Positions 55,665 through 63,340 of a stretch of DNA of 64,000 bases are shown in pieces. The DNA is from Microbacterium aurugineum (GTDB taxonomy: Bacteria; Actinomycetota; Actinomycetes; Actinomycetales; Microbacteriaceae). Each line of letters starts with the position of its first letter. Position 1 is the first letter of the stretch. Both the position numbers and the translations under genes were made by a program. The stretch spans positions 806,001 through 870,000 of the forward strand of contig NZ_CP078078.1 in NCBI RefSeq assembly GCF_023101205.1. The letters run 5' to 3'. Below the pieces are notes generated by a model. That model was given only the letters and a program-made list of their open reading frames with translations. It made no database searches and had not been told where the DNA came from.

Positions 55665-56666
55665 ATGCCCGATTCGTTCGTCATCCAGCCCCGGGGAGCG
55701 GCCTCCGCCCGGACGGACTCCCTCCTCGACCCTTTGCACCTCGATCCCGCGTTCGGTCCCCTTCTCGCCCACATCGACGACACCGTGACCGATGTCTTCG
55801 TGAACGGCACGGCCGGGCTGTTCGTCGACCGCGGCAGCGGCGCGGAACCGGCGACGCAGTGGCGGGCCTCCGAGCGAGAAGTCAGGGATCTGGCGGTCGC
55901 TCTCGTCGGTCTTGGCGGACGACACCTCGATGATCAAGCGCCGTGCGTGGACGTCCGTCTCGCTTCCGGCATCCGCGTGCATGCCGTGCTCGCGCCGGTC
56001 TCGACGACGGGAACGGCGCTCTCGATCCGCATCCCGAGGGTGCGCGCGGCGGATCTCGCGGCGCTCGCCGCCGTCGGCGCCTTCGACGCGCGCCAGCAGG
56101 CCTGGCTGCTCGGGCTCGTCGCCGACCGGGCGAACATCCTCATCACCGGGGGCACCGGAACGGGAAAGACGACGTTGCTGTCCGCGCTGCTCTCCGAGGT
56201 CCCGCCGACCGAGCGCATCGTCACGATCGAGGATGTGGCGGAGTTGCGTCCCCGGCACCCGCACCACGTCGCGCTCGAAGCCCGCCAGGCGAATCTGGAG
56301 GGGGCGGGCGGGATCACCCTTGCTCGCCTGGTGCGGGAGTCCCTGCGTATGCGGCCCGATCGGCTGGTGGTCGGGGAGTGTCGAGGGGAGGAGGTGCGTG
56401 AGTTGCTCAGCGCGCTCAACACCGGGCACGACGGGGGAGCGGGCACGATGCACGCCAGCGGTCTGCGCGACGTGCCCGCCCGACTCGAGGCGCTCGGTGC
56501 GCTCGCGGGAATGGATGCCACCGCGCTCGCACGGCAGGCGGTGAGCGCGTTCTCCGTGGTTCTCCATCTCGATCGAACCCCGGATGGTGTCCGTCGGATA
56601 CGCCAGGCCGGTCGCCTCGTGCTCGTGGCCGATCGCCTGGATATCGAGGAGGTGTCTCCGTGGTGA
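55665..56666 (+). CDS. TadA/CpaF-type secretion ATPase
   Basis: A 333-residue traffic ATPase that powers a Flp/Tad pilus or related secretion apparatus. The N-terminal domain (DDTVTDVFVNG) is followed by Walker A ITGGTGTGKTTLLSALLSEVP, Asp box RIVTIEDVAELRPRHPHHVALEAR, Walker B-like LRMRPDRLVVGECRGEEVRELLSALNTGHDGGAGTMHAS and His box. It belongs to the actinobacterial 'helicase/secretion neighbourhood' ATPases. No TadZ-like gene precedes it. It overlaps the next gene by 7 bases. Confidence 0.92.
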   Translation: MPDSFVIQPRGAASARTDSLLDPLHLDPAFGPLLAHIDDTVTDVFVNGTAGLFVDRGSGAEPATQWRASEREVRDLAVALVGLGGRHLDDQAPCVDVRLASGIRVHAVLAPVSTTGTALSIRIPRVRAADLAALAAVGAFDARQQAWLLGLVADRANILITGGTGTGKTTLLSALLSEVPPTERIVTIEDVAELRPRHPHHVALEARQANLEGAGGITLARLVRESLRMRPDRLVVGECRGEEVRELLSALNTGHDGGAGTMHASGLRDVPARLEALGALAGMDATALARQAVSAFSVVLHLDRTPDGVRRIRQAGRLVLVADRLDIEEVSPW

Positions 56667-57562
56667 TCCGACTCAGGCAGGCGCACCGCAATGAGTCGGC
56701 AGGCGCCGCGGAAGCCGCGACATCGGTGCAGACGCTGGCGGTGCTGTTGCAGGCGGGCGCGGTTCCTCTCACTGCGTGGCGACATCTCGCAGGCACCGGC
56801 GACCCGCATGCGGTGGCCGTGGTCGGGCGGGTCGACGAGGGCGTCCCTCTCCTCTCGGCGATCGAAGCCGAGCGGGGGGCGTGGACCGATCTCGCAGCCG
56901 CGTGGGAGATCGCGACGACCGTCGGCGCACCTCTCGCGGAGGTGCTCCGGATCATCGCGGAGTCGCTGCGCGATGCCGCCTCGGCAGCCGACGACGTCCG
57001 CATCGCCCTCGCGGAACCCGCCGGAACAGCCCGTCTGCTGCTCTGGATGCCGCTCGCGGGGCTCCTTCTCGGATTCGCGCTCGGCTTCGACACCCTCGGC
57101 GTCATCGTCGGCAACCCCCTCGGCGCCGGGTGCGTGGTCGTGGGCCTGCTCCTGGTGCTGGCGGCGCGACAGTGGACGAAGGGACTTCTGCGGCAGGCGA
57201 AGCCAGGGCCGGGCACGCCAGGGATGCGCGCGGAACTCGTGGCCGTCGCGCTCGCCGGAGGAGCGTCCATCGACCGGGCGCTTGCACTCGTGGACGACAG
57301 CTCCGCTTCCGGAGGGAGTGACGAGCGGATCCGCGCCGTGCTCGATCTGTCCCGAGCGGCGGGGGTGCCCGCGGTGGAACTGCTCCGCGCGTCCGCGGCG
57401 CAGGACCGCCATGCCGCTCGGGTCGGAGGCCGTCTCCGCGCGGCGAAGCTCTCGACACGACTCCTGATCCCTCTCGGAGTGTGCACCCTGCCGGCGTTCC
57501 TCCTGCTCGGTGTGGCCCCGATGCTCCTGAGCGTCCTGTCATCGACACCCTTGCCGTTGTGA
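56660..57562 (+). CDS. TadB/TadC-like membrane protein, apparently fused halves
   Basis: A 300-residue membrane platform protein. The first half (to about 175) has a GspF-like helical part (SVQTLAVLLQAGAVPLTAWRHLA... ATTVGAPLAEVLRIIAESLRD) and two membrane helices, as in TadB. The second half repeats the pattern (RAELVAVALAGGASIDRALALV... AAGVPAVELLRASAAQD) and ends LIPLGVCTLPAFLLLGVAPMLLSVL as in TadC. The mycobacterial locus uses two genes. GTG 56660 follows GAGGAGGTG and overlaps the ATPase gene. Confidence 0.8.
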   Translation: MVIRLRQAHRNESAGAAEAATSVQTLAVLLQAGAVPLTAWRHLAGTGDPHAVAVVGRVDEGVPLLSAIEAERGAWTDLAAAWEIATTVGAPLAEVLRIIAESLRDAASAADDVRIALAEPAGTARLLLWMPLAGLLLGFALGFDTLGVIVGNPLGAGCVVVGLLLVLAARQWTKGLLRQAKPGPGTPGMRAELVAVALAGGASIDRALALVDDSSASGGSDERIRAVLDLSRAAGVPAVELLRASAAQDRHAARVGGRLRAAKLSTRLLIPLGVCTLPAFLLLGVAPMLLSVLSSTPLPL

Positions 57563-57618
57563 TCGCCCCCGTGGCTATCCGTCCTCCATACGAACATCTC
57601 AGAGAAAGAAGGAACACC

Positions 57619-57816
57619 ATGACGACCATTCCCCGACTCGACCGGCGCAGGGCGGCGATGCTGTTCGGCGACGACACCGGTGCGGCCACAGCGGAGTACG
57701 CGATCACGACCATGGCGGCTGTCGCGTTCGCCGGTCTCCTCGTCGTGATCATGAGATCCGATGAAGTCCGCGGCATCCTGACGGATCTCGTGCGGCGCGC
57801 CCTGACCGTGTCGTGA
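57619..57816 (+). CDS. DUF4244 small pilin-like protein
   Basis: A 65-residue peptide with a basic start, GAATAEYAITTMAAVAFAGLLVVIM and a short C-terminus. The A-E-Y motif before one hydrophobic helix is that of Flp-type pilins and DUF4244 proteins: a prepilin peptidase would cut before it, keeping the Glu. It lies between the TadC-like and TadE-like genes, as in mycobacteria. AGAAGGA precedes ATG 57619. Confidence 0.87.
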   Translation: MTTIPRLDRRRAAMLFGDDTGAATAEYAITTMAAVAFAGLLVVIMRSDEVRGILTDLVRRALTVS

Positions 57817-57830
57817 GGAGGCTGCGGATC

Positions 57831-58202
57831 ATGGCCCGGCGGCGACGACGGACGACATCGCTCATCACCATCGGGGGAGAGCGGGGATCGGTCGCGGCAG
57901 AGCTCGCGCTCGCCGTGCCCGCTGTGGTGCTGGCGCTGCTGCTGGGCGCGGGTGCGCTCGGAGCGGCGTCGCGTCAGGTCGCGCTGCAGGATGCGTCGGC
58001 CGATGCCGCTCGCCTGCTCGGTCGGGGAGAAGGACTCGGCGCCGCGGAGGGGGTTGTGCGTGCGGCGGTCCCCGGCGCCGGGGTATCCGCGTCGCGCCGC
58101 GGTGAGCTCGTCTGCGTCACCTCGTCGGTGGAGGTCTCGTGGGGTGCGGCGGTGCGGATGCCCTTGCGGGCGTCGAGCTGCGCGCTCGACGGAGGACTCT
58201 GA
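57831..58202 (+). CDS. TadE-like pseudopilin
   Basis: A 123-residue protein with a basic start, ERGSVAAELALAVPAVVLALLLGAGALGAASRQVALQDASADAARLLGRG, the TadE pattern of Glu in an A-E-x-A motif followed by a hydrophobic helix. The C-terminal part has two Cys. ATG 57831 is chosen as it stands 9 bases after GAGGAGG; a GTG at 57813 overlapping the previous stop is possible. Confidence 0.82.
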   Translation: MARRRRRTTSLITIGGERGSVAAELALAVPAVVLALLLGAGALGAASRQVALQDASADAARLLGRGEGLGAAEGVVRAAVPGAGVSASRRGELVCVTSSVEVSWGAAVRMPLRASSCALDGGL

Positions 58203-58531
58203 TGGCGGGCACGGCGCTCGCTGCGGGCGTCCTCGCCGTGGCGGCCGCGCTGTCCCTCGGCTTGGCGGCCGTGGCCGGTGCTTCGGTGACGGGGCAGCGG
58301 GCGGCGGCCGCTGCGGATGCCGCGGCACTCGCCGCGGCCGATGCCGCCAGCGGCGCCGTGCCGACCTCGACGGAGCCGTGCGCCCTCGCCGCGACGGTCG
58401 CAGAGGCGGCCGGTGCCGACCTCACCGGATGCGTTCTGGAGGGCTTCGTGGCGACCGTGGAGGTGCAGGCGGCGTACGCTGGACTCGCAGCCGTCTCCCG
58501 AGCCCGTGCCGGGCCACCCGAGGGACAGTGA
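58202..58531 (+). CDS. TadE/Rv3654c-like secreted protein
   Basis: A 109-residue protein starting with a hydrophobic segment (GTALAAGVLAVAAALSLGLAAVAGASV) followed by an Ala-rich helical part (QRAAAAADAAALAAADAASG) and two Cys. It matches the last small protein of the 'helicase/secretion neighbourhood' (Rv3654c type). It overlaps the TadE gene by one base, so the four genes after the ATPase form one unit. Confidence 0.8.
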   Translation: MAGTALAAGVLAVAAALSLGLAAVAGASVTGQRAAAAADAAALAAADAASGAVPTSTEPCALAATVAEAAGADLTGCVLEGFVATVEVQAAYAGLAAVSRARAGPPEGQ

Positions 58532-58549
58532 CGGCCGCGCGACCTCGCT

Positions 58550-58573
58550 CACTGTGAATGACCCCACACAGTG
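58550..58573. promoter_or_regulatory. Inverted repeat before topA
   Basis: CACTGTG (58550-58556) and CACAGTG (58567-58573) around 10 bases, directly upstream of the -10 box at 58579-58584. It could be an operator or an end signal for the Tad transcript. Confidence 0.4.
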
Positions 58574-58578
58574 GTGTG

Positions 58579-58584
58579 TATGGT
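58579..58584 (+). promoter_or_regulatory. -10 box of topA
   Basis: TATGGT, 24 bases before TTG 58609. GAAAGGA (58594-58600) lies between and serves as ribosome-binding site. Confidence 0.45.
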
Positions 58585-58608
58585 GTGCTTCGAAGAAAGG
58601 ACGCACCC

Positions 58609-61485
58609 TTGGCTGAAGGCAAGAAGCTCGTCATCGTCGAGTCCCCGACGAAGATGCGGTCTATTCAGGGATACCTCGGCGACGGCTACGAGGTGCTCAG
58701 CTCCGTCGGCCACATCCGCGACCTCGCCGACAAGAAGGACATTCCGGCGGAGGACAAGCAGGCCTACGGGAAGTACTCGATCGACATCGACAACGGGTTC
58801 GACCCGTACTACGTCGTGTCCGATCGCAAGACCAAGACGGTCGCCGAGCTCAAGCGCGCCCTCAAGAGTGCCGACGAACTCCTGCTCGCGACAGATGAGG
58901 ACCGCGAAGGCGAGGCGATCGCCTGGCACCTTCTGGAGACCCTCAAGCCCAAGGTCCCGGTCAAGCGCATGGTCTTCCATGAGATCACCAAGGATGCGAT
59001 CCAGGCGGCCGTCGGCAACACCCGCGAGCTCGACCACGACCTCGTCGATGCCCAGGAGACCCGCCGCATCCTCGACCGTCTGTACGGCTGGGACGTCTCC
59101 CCGGTGCTCTGGTACAAGGTCAAGACCGGAATCTCCGCAGGACGCGTCCAGTCGGCGGCGACCCGACTCATCGTCGACCGGGAGCGTGAGCGCATGGCGT
59201 TCACCTCCGCCGAGTACTGGGACGTCGACGCCGCAGCCGCGGCGACCGGCACGTCCTTCAAGATCCGCCTCGTCCGCGTCGACGGCGGCCAGCTCGCACG
59301 AGGCGCCGACTTCGACGACGACGGGAAGCTCAAGAAGGCCGTCGTCGTCCTCGATGAAGCCGCGGCTTCCGCTCTCGCCGAGGCGATCGACGCGGTCGGC
59401 TCCGGCTCCGTCACCAAGGTCGAGGCCAAGCCGGGAACGCGCAGCCCCTACGCGCCCTTCACGACCTCGACGATGCAGCAGGAGGCCGGGCGCAAGCTCT
59501 CCATGGGAGCCAAGCAGGCGATGGGTGTCGCCCAGCGGCTGTACGAGAAGGGGTACATCACCTATATGCGTACCGACTCCACGTCGCTGAGCACCCAGGC
59601 GGTGCAGGCGGCGCGGAGCCAGGCGGTGGCCCTCTACGGTGATGCCGCCGTGCCGCTGAAGCCGCGGGTCTACAAGTCCAAGAGCAAGAACGCGCAGGAG
59701 GCGCACGAGGCCATCCGTCCCTCGGGCGACAACTTCCGGACGCCGGCATCGCTGTCGTCCGAGCTCGATCGCGATGAGCAGCGCCTCTACGACCTCATCT
59801 GGAAGCGCACGGTTGCCAGCCAGATGGCCGACGCGAAGTACGAGACCACCACGGTCACCATCGCCGTCGATGCCGCGGGGAAGAAGGCCGAGTTCACGGC
59901 GTCCGGAACCGTCTACACCTTCAAGGGCTTCCTCGAGGCCTACGAGGAGGGGCGGGACGAGAAGCGCGGTGACGCGGATGCCGCAGAGAACCAGTCGCTC
60001 CCGGCCGTCGCCGTGGGCGATCAGCTCGCGGTGTCGGACGCTGAGGCGAAGGGCCACCGCACCACGCCGAAGCCGCGCTACACCGAGGCTTCGCTCGTCA
60101 AGGTGCTCGAGGAGAAGGGCATCGGTCGTCCCTCCACTTTCGCGTCGATCCCCGAGACGATCCTCGACCGCGGCTACGCCGTCAAGCGCGGCCAGGCCCT
60201 GGTGCCGACGTGGCTGGCGTTCAGCGTGGTGCGTCTGCTCGAAGAGCATTTCGCGGACCTCGTCGACTACGACTTCACGGCAGCGCTCGAAGACGACCTC
60301 GACACCATCGCGCGCGGTGAACAGAACCGTGTCGAATGGCTCAAGTCGTTCTACTTCGGCTCGGACTCGCACGTCGGTCTCCGTCAGGTCGTCGACAACC
60401 TCGGCGAGATCGATGCGCGTGCGCTGAACTCCACGCGCATCACCGACACGGCCACTCTCCGCTTCGGCAAGTACGGCCCGTACCTCGAGGTCGCCGACCC
60501 CGAGAACCCGGAGGCGAAGCCGCGCATCGTGAACGTGCCGGAGGAGCTGGCGCCCGACGAGCTGACAGCGGAGAAGGCACAGGAGCTCATCGATGCTCCT
60601 GTCGCGGGCGACCGTGTGCTCGGGGAGAACCCGGCGAACGGCAAGATCGTCGTCGTCAAGGACGGCCGCTTCGGGCCTTATGTGCAGGAGAACGATCCGG
60701 TGGCGGAAGACGCCGCGATCGATGAAGCGACCGGAGAGGTCGTCGAGGCCCCGAAGCCGAAGCGCGGAGCGAAGAAGGACGCGGCACCCAAGCCGCGGAC
60801 GGCATCGCTCTTCCGTTCGATGTCCGTCGATGAGATCGACCTCGACACGGCGCTGCAGCTGCTCAGCCTCCCGCGCGTGGTGGGTGTCGACCCGGAATCC
60901 GGTGATGAGATCACGGCGCAGAACGGCCGCTTCGGTCCGTACTTGAAGAAGGGCACCGACTCCCGCTCCCTCGAGAGCGAGTCGCAGATCTTCAGCATCA
61001 CGCTCGAGCAGGCGCTCGAGATCTACGCGCAGCCGAAATACGGTGCCGGTCGACGGGCGTCGAGCGCGCTCGCCGAGTTCGAGGCCGATCCCGTCAGCGG
61101 CAAGCCGATCCGCATTCGCGACGGTCGTTTCGGGGCGTACGTCACCGACGGAGAGACCAACGTGACCATCCCGCGTGGTCAGACCGTCGAAGACATCACC
61201 TTCGAGATCGCGGTGCAGATGCTCGCCGACAAGCGCGCCAAGGGGCCGGCCCCCAAGCGGGGAGCAGCGAAGAAGGCTCCGGCGAAGAAGGCGCCAGCCA
61301 AGAAGGCGGCGGCCAAGGCGACCTCCGCGAAGAAGGCTCCCGCGAAGAAGGCCCCGGCGAAGAAGGCCCCGGCGAAGAAGACGACAGCGGCGACATCGGC
61401 CGCGCGGTCGGCGGCGGCGAAGAAGGCGGCGGCCACCCGTGCGGCGAACGCGGCCGCGAAGGCCGCCGAGAAGGCGGACTCGTGA
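58609..61485 (+). CDS. topA: DNA topoisomerase I
   Basis: A 958-residue type IA topoisomerase that relaxes negative supercoils. The Toprim start is KKLVIVESPTKMRSIQGYLGDGYEV with DEDREGEAIAWHL, and the active-site Tyr lies in GYITYMRTDSTSLS. Four C-terminal repeats follow (FGKYGPYLEV, GRFGPYVQ, GRFGPYLKK, GRFGAYVTDG), without zinc fingers, as in actinobacteria. A Lys/Ala-rich tail (61250-61480) ends it. The start is TTG 58609 after GAAAGGA; an in-frame ATG at 58558 would lie before the -10 box. tmk overlaps by GTGA. Confidence 0.95.
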   Translation: MAEGKKLVIVESPTKMRSIQGYLGDGYEVLSSVGHIRDLADKKDIPAEDKQAYGKYSIDIDNGFDPYYVVSDRKTKTVAELKRALKSADELLLATDEDREGEAIAWHLLETLKPKVPVKRMVFHEITKDAIQAAVGNTRELDHDLVDAQETRRILDRLYGWDVSPVLWYKVKTGISAGRVQSAATRLIVDRERERMAFTSAEYWDVDAAAAATGTSFKIRLVRVDGGQLARGADFDDDGKLKKAVVVLDEAAASALAEAIDAVGSGSVTKVEAKPGTRSPYAPFTTSTMQQEAGRKLSMGAKQAMGVAQRLYEKGYITYMRTDSTSLSTQAVQAARSQAVALYGDAAVPLKPRVYKSKSKNAQEAHEAIRPSGDNFRTPASLSSELDRDEQRLYDLIWKRTVASQMADAKYETTTVTIAVDAAGKKAEFTASGTVYTFKGFLEAYEEGRDEKRGDADAAENQSLPAVAVGDQLAVSDAEAKGHRTTPKPRYTEASLVKVLEEKGIGRPSTFASIPETILDRGYAVKRGQALVPTWLAFSVVRLLEEHFADLVDYDFTAALEDDLDTIARGEQNRVEWLKSFYFGSDSHVGLRQVVDNLGEIDARALNSTRITDTATLRFGKYGPYLEVADPENPEAKPRIVNVPEELAPDELTAEKAQELIDAPVAGDRVLGENPANGKIVVVKDGRFGPYVQENDPVAEDAAIDEATGEVVEAPKPKRGAKKDAAPKPRTASLFRSMSVDEIDLDTALQLLSLPRVVGVDPESGDEITAQNGRFGPYLKKGTDSRSLESESQIFSITLEQALEIYAQPKYGAGRRASSALAEFEADPVSGKPIRIRDGRFGAYVTDGETNVTIPRGQTVEDITFEIAVQMLADKRAKGPAPKRGAAKKAPAKKAPAKKAAAKATSAKKAPAKKAPAKKAPAKKTTAATSAARSAAAKKAAATRAANAAAKAAEKADS
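61262..61480 (+). repeat. Lys-Ala-Pro tail repeats of topA
   Basis: Tandem imperfect codon blocks for KKAPA units (AAGAAGGCTCCGGCG-like) make up the last ~70 codons of topA. They encode the basic tail that binds DNA and aids processivity in actinobacterial TopA. Copy number is expected to vary between strains. Confidence 0.8.
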
Positions 61486-62111
61486 CCTCAGGCCGCGGGG
61501 TGTGGATCACACTCGAAGGCGGCGACGGGTCCGGCAAGACCACGCAGTCGAACCTGCTCGCCGAGTGGCTCGTGGCTGCGGGTCGCACGGTCGTGCGCAC
61601 GCGGGAACCGGGCGGCTCCGAGGTCGGCCAGCTGATCCGTGACATCGTGCTGCATCACCGTGGTGACATCGCGCCGCGCGCGGAGGCGCTGCTGTACGCG
61701 GCCGACCGTGCGCATCACGTCGCGACCGTCGTGCGACCGGCGCTCGAGCGTGGCGACGTCGTGCTGCAGGACCGCTACCTCGATTCGTCCGTGGCGTATC
61801 AGGGAGCCGGGCGCGTGCTCGATGCGAAAGAGATCCGCGACCTGTCGCTCTGGGCCGCGGAAGGTGCCCTTCCCGACTTGACCGTGCTTCTCGACCTCGA
61901 TCCCGCGGCAGCACGCACCCGTCTCGACTCGGCGGACAAGCCGTTCGACCGCCTCGAGGCCGAGCAGGAAGAGTTCCACGGCCGGGTCCGCGATGCCTAC
62001 CTCGCGCTCGCCGACGCCGAGCCCGACAGGTTCCTGGTTCTGGACGCCGCTGCCTCTCCCGAGAGCATCGTCGAACGGATCCGCGCGCGGGTCGGAGAGC
62101 TGCTCGGCTGA
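61482..62111 (+). CDS. tmk: Thymidylate kinase
   Basis: A 209-residue kinase making dTDP from dTMP. The P-loop is TLEGGDGSGKTTQSNLLAEWL, the DR-x motif QDRYLDSSVAYQGAGR, and the lid region holds RLDSADKPFDRLEAEQEEFHGRVRDAY. Its GTG overlaps the topA stop, and holB follows with its own -10 box. tmk-holB is a common bacterial pair. Confidence 0.94.
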   Translation: MTSGRGVWITLEGGDGSGKTTQSNLLAEWLVAAGRTVVRTREPGGSEVGQLIRDIVLHHRGDIAPRAEALLYAADRAHHVATVVRPALERGDVVLQDRYLDSSVAYQGAGRVLDAKEIRDLSLWAAEGALPDLTVLLDLDPAAARTRLDSADKPFDRLEAEQEEFHGRVRDAYLALADAEPDRFLVLDAAASPESIVERIRARVGELLG

Positions 62112-62170
62112 TCAGGCCGCGGCTCTCCGCGCGGGGAGGTCAGGGTCCCGACGAGGTCGGTGGTCCCGAT

Positions 62171-62176
62171 TAGGCT
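62171..62176 (+). promoter_or_regulatory. -10 box of holB (leaderless start)
   Basis: TAGGCT followed by 6 bases and then ATG 62183. Confidence 0.5.
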
Positions 62177-62182
62177 GAGTAC

Positions 62183-63340
62183 ATGCCCCAGACCGTTCCC
62201 GCTCCCTTCCCGTGGGTGGATGTGTGGGGGCAGGACGCCGCGGTCGACACGCTCCGTGCCGCCGCCTCCGATCCCGCCGCGCTGTCGCACGCCTGGCTGA
62301 TCACCGGTCCACCCGGATCAGGAAGATCGACCCTGGCCTATGCCTTCGCGGCCGCGCTGATTGCCGATCACCCCGACGACGAGAACGTGATGCGGCAAGT
62401 GCTGGCGGGCACGCATCCCGACGTCACCGCGCTGCGCACCGACAAGGTCATCATCACGATCGCCGAGGCCCGAGGCCTGGTGGAGCGCTCCTACTTCGCC
62501 CCCTCCGCCGGGCGATATCGCGTGATCGTGGTCGAAGACGCCGACCGCATGGTCGAGCGCACGTCCAACGTGCTCCTGAAGGCGCTCGAGGAGCCGCCGG
62601 AGCAGACGGTCTGGATCCTGTGCGCCCCCAGCGAGGCCGACCTCCTGCCCACGATCCGCTCTCGCGTGCGGTCGTTGCGGCTGACGGAACCGGACGTCGA
62701 CGATGTCGCGCGTCTCATCAGCCTGCGCACGGGGGCGGACGAGGCCATCGCCGAGCAGGCCGCTCGGCACGCGCAGCGCCACATCGGCATGGCCCAGAGG
62801 CTCGCGACCGACGATGCGGCGCGCCGTCGCCGCGACGAGACGCTGCGATCCGTCCTCGGTGTACGCGGTGTCGGCGATGCCGTCGAGGTCGCCGGCCGGA
62901 TCATCCAGGCCGCGACGGAGGATGCGAAGGCGCTCACGGCCGAGCGTGATGCGAGCGAACGCGCCTCCCTGCTGCGCACGATCGGCATCGCGGAGGGGCA
63001 GGCGGTGCCGCCGGCGCTGCGCACCCAGCTGTCCGCGCTCGAAGACGATCAGAAGAAGCGCGCCACCCGGAGTCTGCGCGACGGGATCGACCGGGTGCTC
63101 ACCGACCTGCAATCGCTGTTCCGTGACGTCGTGATGCTGCAGTTCGACCGTGGCGGCGACCTCATCAACCGAGAACTCCGTCCCGAACTCGAGGAGCTCG
63201 CGGCCGTCTGGCCCGTGACCCGTACTCTTGTCGTACTTGACCACCTAGCCGAGACGCGGCAGTCCCTGGAGCGCAATGTCGCTCCGCTGCTCGCCCTGGA
63301 GAGCTTGCTCGTGACGATCGCGAGCGGGAGGAAACCGTGA
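62183..63340 (+). CDS. holB: DNA polymerase III subunit delta'
   Basis: A 385-residue clamp-loader subunit. The AAA+ part starts VWGQDAAVDTLRAAA with a degenerate Walker A (GPPGSGRST, Arg for Lys), then RVIVVEDADRMVERTSNVLLKALEEPPEQTVWILCAPSEADLLPTIRSRVR. The actinobacterial holB has the same changed P-loop, so it probably lacks ATPase activity. It works with the dnaX product. The next gene overlaps by GTGA. Confidence 0.9.
   Translation: MPQTVPAPFPWVDVWGQDAAVDTLRAAASDPAALSHAWLITGPPGSGRSTLAYAFAAALIADHPDDENVMRQVLAGTHPDVTALRTDKVIITIAEARGLVERSYFAPSAGRYRVIVVEDADRMVERTSNVLLKALEEPPEQTVWILCAPSEADLLPTIRSRVRSLRLTEPDVDDVARLISLRTGADEAIAEQAARHAQRHIGMAQRLATDDAARRRRDETLRSVLGVRGVGDAVEVAGRIIQAATEDAKALTAERDASERASLLRTIGIAEGQAVPPALRTQLSALEDDQKKRATRSLRDGIDRVLTDLQSLFRDVVMLQFDRGGDLINRELRPELEELAAVWPVTRTLVVLDHLAETRQSLERNVAPLLALESLLVTIASGRKP

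Noticed and set aside
61262..61480. Tandem repeats at the end of topA as a possible CRISPR or satellite array
   Set aside because: They are in-frame Lys/Ala/Pro codon repeats without spacers, a known feature of actinobacterial TopA tails.
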